64,000 nucleotides of DNA from Dethiosulfatarculus sandiegensis (lineage in GTDB: Bacteria; Desulfobacterota; Desulfarculia; Desulfarculales; Desulfarculaceae): contig NZ_AZAC01000038.1 of NCBI RefSeq assembly GCF_000931935.2, forward strand, positions 1 through 64,000. The letters run 5' to 3'. Position 1 is the stretch's first letter, and each line of letters begins with the position of its first letter. Below the pieces are notes generated by a model. It did not search any database. It was not told where the DNA came from and was given only the letters and a program-made list of their open reading frames with translations. The position numbers and the translations under genes are program-made. Positions 17,119-24,952 of the stretch are shown one piece after another.

Positions 17119-17406
17119 TTGTCTGCTAAAGGGGACTGGATTGCCAACTGTCTTCCGGACAGAGTGGCCAGGATTTCTCAAGCCAGTGTGTTTCTGCTGA
17201 AAGTGGGGCCGCCCAGGCCCAACCAGATGCAAACGCTGGACGATCTTGAGCAAAGAGGCCTGGTGGGTTTATACCGTGTCGGCAAAAAAAAGGAGGCTGC
17301 CATTCAAAAAGGACAAGAGAGCTATTTGCAGGAATCGGATTTCACTCCTTCTCCTGATGTGCTTTTAAGTTTTTTGGGCCCCCTGGCTGACAGTGGAAAC
17401 GGTTGA
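17119..17406 (+). CDS. Hypothetical small protein (TTG start)
   Basis: 95 aa from TTG 17119, with GGAAAGGGAA about 8 nt upstream. The frame is open back to 17026, so a longer form is possible. Soluble, no signal peptide; contains PPRPNQMQTLDDLEQRGLVGLYRVGKKKEAAI, which looks structured. I do not recognise the family, and a chance frame cannot be excluded. Confidence 0.35.
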   Translation: MSAKGDWIANCLPDRVARISQASVFLLKVGPPRPNQMQTLDDLEQRGLVGLYRVGKKKEAAIQKGQESYLQESDFTPSPDVLLSFLGPLADSGNG

Positions 17407-17595
17407 CCCGGCCTTTTGCTTTAAACCTTTTTCCCGCAGACAGCCCGAAAAAGGGCTTTCCGGCTCTTGCCCAACCGGTTCTTTTCAAAGCTTTTAAAAA
17501 AGCATGAACCATAAAAGAGCAACAGAGTAGCCGGTAAACCCTTTTTCGGGCTGTTCTTTACCTTTGGGACATTGCTTCCAGGTGAAAACCCGGAA

Positions 17596-17886
17596 TCAGC
17601 CCAACTCAAACCACTGGTTTAACTTTTCCACCAGTAGGGCGGCGCTTTTTTCGCTTAAATTGATGGAATCCCGTTTACGGTACATGCCGTGGGTCTTCTG
17701 GTAGCGCCTCAGGGCTGCCTTGGGAGGCCCCATTTCGCCGGTTTTACGGTCGATCTGGCGATACCTGTAAAGGACACTGGTCCAGGTGCCTTTCTGCAAG
17801 ATCACCTTATCCAGTTCCTCCACCACCACCTCGCCGTCTTCTTCGTAATGAATGGTCAACTCGTCATAGTCTGTGGCCACGTTCAC
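17596..17886 (-). CDS. Conserved-looking small acidic/basic protein, unknown
   Basis: 96 aa. The N-terminal half is acidic (DYDELTIHYEEDGEVVVEELDKVILQKG) and resembles a beta-rich domain. The middle is basic (YRYRQIDRKTGEMGPPKAALRRYQKTHG) and the end is a helix. A GGAG-like site precedes the ATG. No signal or membrane segment. It lies just downstream of the glycosyltransferase gene on the same strand, 64 nt away, so they may be co-transcribed. Function unknown. Confidence 0.7.
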   Translation of the reverse strand: MNVATDYDELTIHYEEDGEVVVEELDKVILQKGTWTSVLYRYRQIDRKTGEMGPPKAALRRYQKTHGMYRKRDSINLSEKSAALLVEKLNQWFELG

Positions 17887-17950
17887 TCCTTGTCTTTAAC
17901 GTTTCATGCCGGTGAAACTGGCACCGGCCTATATATTATCTGTTTCAAGC

Positions 17951-19321
17951 TCAACGGGAGACGCTGAAGCGCTGTTTGTCAGACTCCAGGGCATCCACAA
18001 TCGAGGTGTTTATCTCGGGCAGACGCCAAAGCAGCCGCTCCCAGGAGGGCAGATAGCGCACATCCAGGGACTGGTGCTTTATCTTTTCCTCCACCTCTAT
18101 GATGGCCTGCTGCAAGCCCTTTTTCACATAAGGCGCGAATTCATCAAAACTTGCGGTTAAGCGCAAAAGCCTTTCCGCAGCCTGCCCGGGCGAAGCCAGA
18201 AAATCGCCGGCCTGAACAATGGCCTTGCTCAAGACCTCAAAGATGATGTGCTCCTCTGACTCCCGGTCATAGTTGAGGCCGTTGAACTCCGCATTGTCAG
18301 AGTATTTTTTCACCGATTCCTCGGCAATGGACTCATAGGTCAGGGCCAGATCCCGGAAAAATTCTTCGCCTACTTCAAGCCCCTCTTCCACAATCAGAGC
18401 ATGAAGCAAGGATGAAATTATATCCAAAGACATGCGATGCAACCCGGAACGCGGGTCCTCTTTGCTGACTCTCTGATGCTTGTGGTCAAAACGTCCTCTG
18501 GTGAACTCCACCTGGGCCACCTGGGAAGCCTTTCGAAAAACCTCCACCAGGGTAAAGATCTCAACCCCCCAGTCCAGGGCATAGCGCATCTTCTTCAAAA
18601 GCCACGTGTCGATCACCACCTCTCCGGAGAGTTGGTAATCAAAACTTAAAAGAAAATCAACCAGCCGGAGCATTTTCTCATTTTTGCTTTCCCCGAACTT
18701 ACGTTTCAAGGCCAGCAAAAACGGGTCCAGCAAAAGCCTTTTCACCCGGCCGTAGAGGCGCTCACCATCCCAACGGGCATAAAAAGCTTTTGAAAATGGA
18801 TAATTATTCACTAAAACCGGAAAAAACAACCGATCCAACTGACGCCGTTTAAAGGTTCTTATGTCCGCATCCAAAAGCCCCACGCAGGTAGCCCCCAAGG
18901 CGGAGGCCACCCCGAATCCCATAAAAACATTGCGTCCCTTGCCTCTTTGGCTCAGATCTGCACCCGCATCCTCCAAGTCCTGGTAGATGCCGCTAAAGGC
19001 AGGGCCGTCGTTCCACTGGATCACGTAATTGTTCATTCCGGCTTTTTGCAGAATATCTATGCAAAGCTTCACATCTTTTTCCGAGGCCTTATCCAACCCG
19101 AAAATGATATGAGCCAAATAGTTCGCCGTGGCCAGTTCCCGGACCATATTCTCAAAAACCGGCCTGTTTTCCGGGGCGGTAAACTCGCTGGCCAGGGCCG
19201 GAACAATCAAAACCGGCTTTTTCCACCTGGCCGCCGGTATCAGCACCTCGTTTAAGTCAACATCGTTTTGTAAGAGATAATAGCTGGTAACGCGCGAATG
19301 AGTCTGAGCAAAACTGGGCAT
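17951..19321 (-). CDS. GT81-like glycosyltransferase (glucosyl-3-phosphoglycerate synthase-like)
   Basis: 456 aa. The N-terminal half has a GT-A type fold: KPVLIVPALASEF, then GKGRNVFMGFG (127-137) and a DxD metal site in LLDADIRTF (D151, D153), followed by LFFPVLVNNYPFSKAFYAR. The C-terminal half is helical. This arrangement resembles glucosyl-3-phosphoglycerate and mannosyl-3-phosphoglycerate synthases that make organic-acid osmolytes. A compatible-solute role would suit a marine or saline anaerobe, but acceptor and donor cannot be read from sequence. No phosphatase partner (GpgP/MpgP) is adjacent. Confidence 0.75.
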   Translation of the reverse strand: MPSFAQTHSRVTSYYLLQNDVDLNEVLIPAARWKKPVLIVPALASEFTAPENRPVFENMVRELATANYLAHIIFGLDKASEKDVKLCIDILQKAGMNNYVIQWNDGPAFSGIYQDLEDAGADLSQRGKGRNVFMGFGVASALGATCVGLLDADIRTFKRRQLDRLFFPVLVNNYPFSKAFYARWDGERLYGRVKRLLLDPFLLALKRKFGESKNEKMLRLVDFLLSFDYQLSGEVVIDTWLLKKMRYALDWGVEIFTLVEVFRKASQVAQVEFTRGRFDHKHQRVSKEDPRSGLHRMSLDIISSLLHALIVEEGLEVGEEFFRDLALTYESIAEESVKKYSDNAEFNGLNYDRESEEHIIFEVLSKAIVQAGDFLASPGQAAERLLRLTASFDEFAPYVKKGLQQAIIEVEEKIKHQSLDVRYLPSWERLLWRLPEINTSIVDALESDKQRFSVSR

Positions 19322-19592
19322 ATTATCCTCTCCTGCATGGTTCGTTTTTTTCGAAAGAGCCTTGCATTTAAGCGGAAATTAAAGAGCCCTTAAGAATCAA
19401 TTATTGGTTTTCCCGATCCCGCTTTCCTTACCTTTCCCGGGTTTGTCTTTCAATCTTTACAACTTTTTAGCGCAAAAAAAGGCCCGGTCGCGGCCAATTT
19501 ATTTTTTTGTTTCAGTCAATCAGCCGCCAACTTGAAATGCTTGAGGCTCAGAATTAAGGCTGACCGCTGTAAAGGCCAGTAATCTTGGAGCC

Positions 19593-20771
19593 CTATTCGG
19601 CTTCATTATGCTTTACTTTTTGCTTGCGGTCCAGTGGGGCCATCTCCCCGGCCCTTTTCAAAACCCCTGATCCAAAGCGTTTATGCAGCTCATCCTCCGC
19701 CTTGGCCACGGCTTTGAGTTTTTCCCGGCCCTTGTCGCTGAGCAGCCAGCCCTGGACCTGTTCCGGAGTTTTCAAGTTGCTTAAGCCCACGCCTATCAAC
19801 CTGAAAGGGCCCTCGGAGCTGTAGCTTGTCAAAAGCTTGCAGGCTGCTTCATAAATCTCTTCGGCCAGGTCTGTGGCCTCACCCAGGCTGTGGCTGCGGG
19901 TTATCTGGCGGTGATCCGAATGTTTGAGTTTGAGAGTAACTGTACGCCCCAGGACCCCGCCGGACCTCGCCCTCCTGGCCACCTTGGAGCTCATGCCCAA
20001 AAGCAGCCGCTGCAAAAGATCCGGATCTTTTGAATCCTCAGACAAAGTCACCTCATGGCTGATTGACTTCACCTCCCGCTCCACACTGACCGGAGTGGGG
20101 TCAATTCCCTGGGAAAGTTCCCACAACCGGCGGCCATAGACTCCCAAAAGCCCCTCCAGGCGCTTTTGACCCAAGGTTCTTACATCATAAAGCCGCCTCA
20201 AACCCAGTTGTCCCAACTTGGCCTGGGCTTTTTTGCCCACTCCGGGCACTTCCTTTAAACTGACGGTTTTTAAAAATGCCTCCAGATCCTGAACCACGGT
20301 AAGGCCGTCAGGCTTATCCCGATCGCTGGCTATCTTGGCCAGAAAACGCACGGGAGCCATGCCCACCGAACACACCAAGCCGGTCTGTGCACGCATCCTG
20401 GCTTTTATGGCCGCACCGGTCTCATGAGCGCTTCCCCAAAGCCCGCTGGTGCCAGTCAAGTCCAAAAAAGCTTCATCAACGCTCACCTGCTCCACCAGGG
20501 GGGTGAACTCTTTTAAAATCTGCATTACTTTTTTGCTCATCTGACCGTAACGTTCTTTGCGGACCGGCAGAAACACGCCTTCCGGGCAAAGCCTCCTTGC
20601 CTGAAAAACAGGCATGGCCGATCTAACCCCCTTGGCCCTTGCTTCATAAGAAGCAGCCGAAACCACGCCTCTTTTTCCCATGCCTACAATTATGGGCCTT
20701 CCGGCCAGCTCAGGACGGTCCAAGGCCTCAACCGAGGCGTAGAACGCATCCATGTCAACATGTGCCAACAT
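19593..20771 (-). CDS. dinB: DNA polymerase IV (Y family)
   Basis: 392 aa. Error-prone translesion polymerase. The palm catalytic residues are in MLAHVDMDAFYASVE (D6, D8) and SVDEAFLDLTG (the acidic pair). YEARAKGVRSAMP is the finger motif, followed by the thumb helix-hairpin-helix (LKEVPGVGKKAQAKLGQLGLRRLYDVRTL) and the little-finger domain. The C-terminus extends about 30 residues past the standard end and does not show an obvious QL(S/D)LF clamp-binding motif. Transcribed alone. Confidence 0.95.
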   Translation of the reverse strand: MLAHVDMDAFYASVEALDRPELAGRPIIVGMGKRGVVSAASYEARAKGVRSAMPVFQARRLCPEGVFLPVRKERYGQMSKKVMQILKEFTPLVEQVSVDEAFLDLTGTSGLWGSAHETGAAIKARMRAQTGLVCSVGMAPVRFLAKIASDRDKPDGLTVVQDLEAFLKTVSLKEVPGVGKKAQAKLGQLGLRRLYDVRTLGQKRLEGLLGVYGRRLWELSQGIDPTPVSVEREVKSISHEVTLSEDSKDPDLLQRLLLGMSSKVARRARSGGVLGRTVTLKLKHSDHRQITRSHSLGEATDLAEEIYEAACKLLTSYSSEGPFRLIGVGLSNLKTPEQVQGWLLSDKGREKLKAVAKAEDELHKRFGSGVLKRAGEMAPLDRKQKVKHNEAE

Positions 20772-20869
20772 TTATTTACTCACCATTTCACGTAGGTAAG
20801 CCTATCGGAACTTGCACCCTGCGTAAAAACATGCTAGTTTCCTGCCGACTACATTAACGCCACTTCAGC

Positions 20870-20875
20870 AAGGAG
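20870..20875 (+). promoter_or_regulatory. Ribosome-binding site fixing a TTG start
   Basis: AAGGAG lies 6 nt before TTG 20882. It supports the TTG as the true start of the Cys-rich gene that follows, rather than the in-frame-shifted ATG at 20898. Confidence 0.6.
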
Positions 20876-20881
20876 CAGCCC

Positions 20882-21100
20882 TTGCAATTGCCAGACGATG
20901 CCAATCCAAGCAGTGTGCCAGGTAACCGAAACCTGCAGTGCCCGTATTACCTATTGTGTCTTGACATCGCTGCTGCCAATATGTGGCCCGATTTTACCTG
21001 CGATTTCTGTTATTACCGTAAGGCTAAGCAGGATTCAAAAATCGATGAACTTGACCTTTGCGCCCCTGGTTGGGAGGACATCTGGGGTGGAGGCAGTTAA
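20882..21100 (+). CDS. Small Cys-rich protein, C-x5-C ... C-x2-C
   Basis: 72 aa, TTG start. Four cysteines are arranged as CPYYLLCLDIAA...WPDFTCDFCYY, a probable zinc-ribbon or iron-sulfur knuckle. From memory, short proteins of this shape (CxxYxxCLDxAA then WxxxxCxxC) recur in deltaproteobacteria without known function. No signal peptide. It stands alone between dinB and suhB, divergent from dinB. Confidence 0.65.
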   Translation: MQLPDDANPSSVPGNRNLQCPYYLLCLDIAAANMWPDFTCDFCYYRKAKQDSKIDELDLCAPGWEDIWGGGS

Positions 21101-21281
21101 CAGATAAAGGCCTGTTTAGTTAAGCGGGTTTGAATCCTGAAAAAAGCTGTAGTAAGAGCACGGGCCAAATACAAATCAACAAACAAGGCGGGTTTGCGTC
21201 CAGGTTTGCTCCCTTGTGATATCAACAAAATCCCCGCCGAAACCAACAGCCCTCATCTATCCGCCAATTTTTTCTCACCTA

Positions 21282-22076
21282 TCAGGATACAAGAAAACGG
21301 TTGCAGTTTTCCTGAAGCCAGGAATGAAGAGGCTGATTGGCCGCCACCATCTCCCGGTTCCAAAGCGCCCGGTCCCGGCCGGAAAAATCAGTCACCTTGC
21401 CGCCGGCCTCTTCCACTAAAAGCATGCCCGCCGCCACGTCCCAGGGTTCCAAGCCTATCTCCCAAAATCCCTCGGCTCGTCCGGCGGCTACATAAGCCAG
21501 GTCCAACGCTGCCGAGCCTGCCCGCCTCATACCGCTTACTTCCAGGAAAAGCGTCTTAAAAAGAGCAAGATAGTCATCCAACTTTGACTTAACCCTAAAG
21601 GGGAAGCCGGTGAGCAGAACGGATTTTTCCTTTTGCGCGCAGTCGGTTACCTTAATTGGCCTGTCATTGAGCCAAGCGCCTTTTCCGGCCAGTGCGTAGA
21701 ATTCCTCATCCCTGGTGACATCCAATACAACACCCGCCACCGGGCGTCCGTCCCGGCAGGCGGCCACACTTACCGAGATATGGGGAATATGATGGATAAA
21801 ATTATTGGTTCCATCCAAGGGATCCACGATCCAGAGCACCCCTTGATCTGCATCCCGGGGTTTTTCATGGGCCGATTCCTCAGCCAGGATGCGGTGATCC
21901 GGGTGGTTGTCGGTTATAACCTTGAGCACTGCCTTTTCACTGGCTTTATCCGCCTGGGTCACAAAATCGAACTTGGCCTTGTTCTCCACCGTGAGTTTTT
22001 GATTCCACATGCTCCTAAGGACATCAGCCCCGGCCCGGGCTGCTTTTCGGGCTGTATTCAACAGTTCAGCAGACAT
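21282..22076 (-). CDS. suhB: Inositol monophosphatase family (SuhB-like)
   Basis: 264 aa from ATG 22076, which has GGAG five bases upstream; a longer form to 22127 lacks such a site. Mg2+-dependent phosphatase fold with all family motifs: ILAEESA (metal-binding Glu), WIVDPLDGTNNFIHHIP (DPLDGT metal site), and GLEPWDVAAGMLLVEEAGG near the C-terminus. Substrates in the family include inositol-1-phosphate, fructose-1,6-bisphosphate and PAP; substrate choice cannot be told here. Transcribed alone and divergently from pcnB. Confidence 0.93.
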   Translation of the reverse strand: MSAELLNTARKAARAGADVLRSMWNQKLTVENKAKFDFVTQADKASEKAVLKVITDNHPDHRILAEESAHEKPRDADQGVLWIVDPLDGTNNFIHHIPHISVSVAACRDGRPVAGVVLDVTRDEEFYALAGKGAWLNDRPIKVTDCAQKEKSVLLTGFPFRVKSKLDDYLALFKTLFLEVSGMRRAGSAALDLAYVAAGRAEGFWEIGLEPWDVAAGMLLVEEAGGKVTDFSGRDRALWNREMVAANQPLHSWLQENCNRFLVS

Positions 22077-22158
22077 TTCTTCTCCAAACCGGTATATATC
22101 ATTGCCTCTTGCAATACAAACCGGCATACACTAGCTTATTATGGTATATTCAACACTG

Positions 22159-22191
22159 GCGATCAACGACCCCTAAAAAGTCGCTGATCGC
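22159..22191. promoter_or_regulatory. Inverted repeat between suhB and pcnB
   Basis: GCGATCAACGAC and GTCGCTGATCGC pair over 12 bp with one mismatch and a 9-nt spacer, in the divergent intergenic region. It could be an operator or a hairpin. Confidence 0.35.
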
Positions 22192-22353
22192 TTAATAATG
22201 AAGACCTGTCAGGCAACCATTTCTTGTATACTTCCGCCTCGGGCCTTCATGCTATAGAATATTTGGGTTTGAAGATCATATTTTGTCGAAAATCAGTATT
22301 CGCTTATAATGACAAACCAATTAACTACATATCAAATTTGACCGGATGCAGAT

Positions 22354-23634
22354 TTGGACCACAACTTAGACCAATCCAATTCAGAGCCGGAAGTGCACGA
22401 ACCGCGCATTATTCCCCGGCCAGAGCATAAAATAAGCCGCAAAAAGGTCGATCCCGACGCATTGAAGGTGTTGTACCGCCTGCATCGCCACGGCTTCAAG
22501 GCCTTCCTGGTGGGCGGCAGTGTACGCGACCTTGAGGTGGGCAAAAAACCCAAAGACTTTGATGTGGGTACAGACGCCCGCCCCCAGCAGGTTCACAAAC
22601 TTTTCCGCAACAGCCGGGTGATCGGCAGACGCTTCAGGCTTGTTCAGGTATTTTTCCGCGGCGGCAAGATAATAGAGGTCAGCACCTTTCGCAAGGCATC
22701 AGACCCCGATGACAACGAAGTGCTGGGGGCCAACAACACCTTTGGCTCTCCGGCCGAAGACGCCATGCGCAGGGACCTCACCATCAATGCCATGTTCTAC
22801 AACATCGCCGATTTCAGTGTGGTGGATTTCGTAGACGGATGGGATGACCTGAAAAACGGCCGGGTAAGGGCGGTCGGCGATGCCGAGACCCGCTTTCACA
22901 GGGATCCGGTAAGGGTGCTCAGGGCTGTGCGCCACGCCGCAAGGCTGGGCTTCACCCTGACCCCGGAAACCCTGGAGGCGATCAACATCAACCGGCACGC
23001 CCTTGAGCTGTGCCCCACCAGCCGCATCAGGGACGAACTCTTGCGAGACCTAATGGGCGGAGCCTGCGCAGATTGGCTGGAGCTGGCCCATGACACCCAG
23101 GTGCTCTACAGCCTCCTGCCCACCCTGGAGCCCTATTACGGCGAAAACGGCAGCCCCTTGAGAAGCCGGGCCAGAGTTTTCATGTCCAAGGTGGACAAGG
23201 CCATCGCCAAAAAACGCGAACTCGACGGCTCGGTGGTTCTGGCGCTATTGTTCTGGCCGATCTTGGAGGAACTGGCCAAGGATATCGATCTTCCCCCGGG
23301 ACGGGCCGGCAGGATCGCCTGGGCCAATTTCGTGCGCGAAAAGCTGCCCGAACTGGCCAGCCCGGTGGCCTTTGCCAAGCGCATGTTGGAAAGGGCGCAT
23401 CAGATTTCCGGCGTAATGGCCTTTGTCCTAAACCAGGAGCCCGGCCTGCGCCTGCCCAAAAAAATCACTCAAAAAGGATACTTTGACACAGCCTGCGAGC
23501 TGGCCAGATTCCTGGACCACAACCTGCGCGCCCTGGCAGGCCCTCCGGGCAAGACCGCCCAAAAAAGAAGACGCCGCCCCAGACGGCGCAGGCCCAGAAA
23601 AAAACCAGAGGCTAGCGCGGCTCCGGAAGCTTGA
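22354..23634 (+). CDS. pcnB: Poly(A) polymerase / CCA-adding family, PcnB
   Basis: 426 aa, TTG start (an in-frame stop lies four codons upstream, so no earlier start exists). Class II nucleotidyltransferase: GGSVRDLEVGKKPKDFDVGTDA, with the DxD catalytic pair in DFDV; then EVSTFRK, RRDLTINAMFYN and DPVRVLRAVRHAARLGF. The start of the protein (KISRKKVDPDALKVLYRLHRHGFKAFLVGG) and the length resemble PcnB more than CCA-adding enzymes. It adds poly(A) tails that promote RNA decay. The C-terminus is an unusually dense Arg/Lys tail (KRRRRPRRRRPRKK), probably RNA-binding. Confidence 0.9.
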   Translation: MDHNLDQSNSEPEVHEPRIIPRPEHKISRKKVDPDALKVLYRLHRHGFKAFLVGGSVRDLEVGKKPKDFDVGTDARPQQVHKLFRNSRVIGRRFRLVQVFFRGGKIIEVSTFRKASDPDDNEVLGANNTFGSPAEDAMRRDLTINAMFYNIADFSVVDFVDGWDDLKNGRVRAVGDAETRFHRDPVRVLRAVRHAARLGFTLTPETLEAININRHALELCPTSRIRDELLRDLMGGACADWLELAHDTQVLYSLLPTLEPYYGENGSPLRSRARVFMSKVDKAIAKKRELDGSVVLALLFWPILEELAKDIDLPPGRAGRIAWANFVREKLPELASPVAFAKRMLERAHQISGVMAFVLNQEPGLRLPKKITQKGYFDTACELARFLDHNLRALAGPPGKTAQKRRRRPRRRRPRKKPEASAAPEA

Positions 23635-23641
23635 GCCGCCC

Positions 23642-23759
23642 TCAATTCTGGACCAATTGAAAGGGGAGCAACCGTGTTAACGGGCTCCCCCTTTTTTTGT
23701 AAAACCGAATCTTTCTGTTTTTTTATACGCGCCTTGTTTTGCCGAAACGGCGCATCCGG
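23642..23759. repeat. Left copy of an imperfect ~115-bp flanking repeat
   Basis: Co-linear with 31704-31816. Both have TCAA-TCTG, CCAA, a G-run/C-run hairpin with AACC and TTAA in the loop, a T run, then CGCCTTG[TC]TTTGCC, CGGC and TCCGG, in the same order and nearly the same spacing. By eye identity is well below perfect. The two copies bracket the siderophore-type cassette. It contains the pcnB terminator. Confidence 0.4.
23663..23698 (+). terminator. Intrinsic terminator of pcnB
   Basis: GGGGAGC pairs with GCTCCCC around a 14-nt loop and is followed by CTTTTTTT, 28 nt past the stop. Confidence 0.85.
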
Positions 23760-23780
23760 CAGCCCGAAATGAAAAGAGAT

Positions 23781-24773
23781 TCAGGCGCAAGCTTTAGGAT
23801 TTATACCGAACTCATCCCGAAAAGCCTTGCTGAAATGGCTGAGGCTTGAATACCCCACATTGAAAGCCGCTTCCGTTACATTGCATTCATGTCCGGCGAT
23901 CAACTCACGCGCTTTTTCAAGACGTATGGCCCGCAGATATTCAAATGGCCCCAAGCCAAACATCTCCCTGAATCCCCGAACAAGCTGATTGTGATTGAGC
24001 CCCACTTTCCGGGCAAGCTCGCGGGCGCCGGGCGGTGCGGCCATCTTTTCTTTTAGAATAAGGCAGGCCTGGGCAATCTTCTCCACATGTTGAGAAGCAG
24101 CCTCTCTCTGATCCGTCTTCCCGGTCAGATGTTCCAGTTGCCTTATATGCAAAGCTGCCAGCTCAAGCGCCTTTGCTTCCAGAAAAAGAGTGTCCCGAGG
24201 ATGGTTTATAAAAGAATCAAGGGCTTGGTATCCACACATTCTCTGCGCAAAATCAATACTTCTCGACCAGTCTTTCTTTTGTCTTTCACCAGCGTGAAAG
24301 TTGAGCATCTCCAGAGCCTCGATTAATTCGTCACCGGTCTTCCCCGTCAACTCGGCAAAAACGGCAAGTTCCATGCACACAATCAATGTCTGAATGGGAG
24401 TATTGCCTTTCACATCCATGGAAAGAGCCGCTGTATATTCGGGAAAATTAATATTGGAAAAGCCATTTCCCAATGGAATCCTGGGCCTGTCATAGCTGAT
24501 CTGCCCAACGCCCGAATAGCAGGTGAAAAAAGCTATCACAGGCGGGCACGACTCCTGATCCCTGGGCAGGCGGAACGCCCCTTCGCCGTGTAACGAAAAA
24601 TTTTGGATCACCACCGAGATGCCGCTGGTTAGGGATCTCACCTGGGATAAATAACCGGAGCCGTACCTCGGATTCACTGTGACTGACTGAAGCTGCCCAT
24701 CGGCGTAAAATGAAGAGCCCTCAGCCAATTTATGCGTATCTACCGTGACCATATTGCCCACACATCCACTCAA
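23781..24773 (-). CDS. AraC-family regulator, PchR-like
   Basis: 330 aa. The C-terminal ~100 residues form the AraC/XylS double helix-turn-helix (ARELARKVGLNHNQLVRGFREMFG, then NVTEAAFNVGYSSLSHFSKAFRDEFG). The N-terminal effector domain resembles PchR/YbtA-type siderophore regulators. These activate an adjacent TonB receptor and import genes when the ferric siderophore is present. It is divergent from the TonB receptor gene with a 179-bp shared promoter region, consistent with such control. Confidence 0.88.
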   Translation of the reverse strand: MSGCVGNMVTVDTHKLAEGSSFYADGQLQSVTVNPRYGSGYLSQVRSLTSGISVVIQNFSLHGEGAFRLPRDQESCPPVIAFFTCYSGVGQISYDRPRIPLGNGFSNINFPEYTAALSMDVKGNTPIQTLIVCMELAVFAELTGKTGDELIEALEMLNFHAGERQKKDWSRSIDFAQRMCGYQALDSFINHPRDTLFLEAKALELAALHIRQLEHLTGKTDQREAASQHVEKIAQACLILKEKMAAPPGARELARKVGLNHNQLVRGFREMFGLGPFEYLRAIRLEKARELIAGHECNVTEAAFNVGYSSLSHFSKAFRDEFGINPKACA

Positions 24774-24952
24774 GCCCCGGGTTTATCAAACGTCAAAAAT
24801 AATGGATGAAACGCAAGCGCCCCGGGGCGCTCTATGATAGCGTGCCTTAGAAATTTCATACTACTCAATTATATTATTTAAATCAAACTTTTTCATTTCA
24901 TATCCACTAACGGACTCTGCTTTGAAAAAGGATTTTCACGGGAGGTGGGTTT
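24774..24952. promoter_or_regulatory. Divergent promoter region of regulator and TonB receptor
   Basis: Strongly AT-rich between 24855 and 24900 (TCAATTATATTATTTAAATC), which is the likely site for promoter boxes and for Fur or the AraC-type regulator. No Fur box good enough to call was found. GGGAGGTGG just before the GTG at 24953 is the ribosome-binding site of the receptor gene. Confidence 0.4.

Noticed and set aside
24774..24952. A Fur box between the AraC regulator and TonB receptor genes
   Set aside because: AT-rich but no GATAATGATAATCATTATC-like match strong enough to call.
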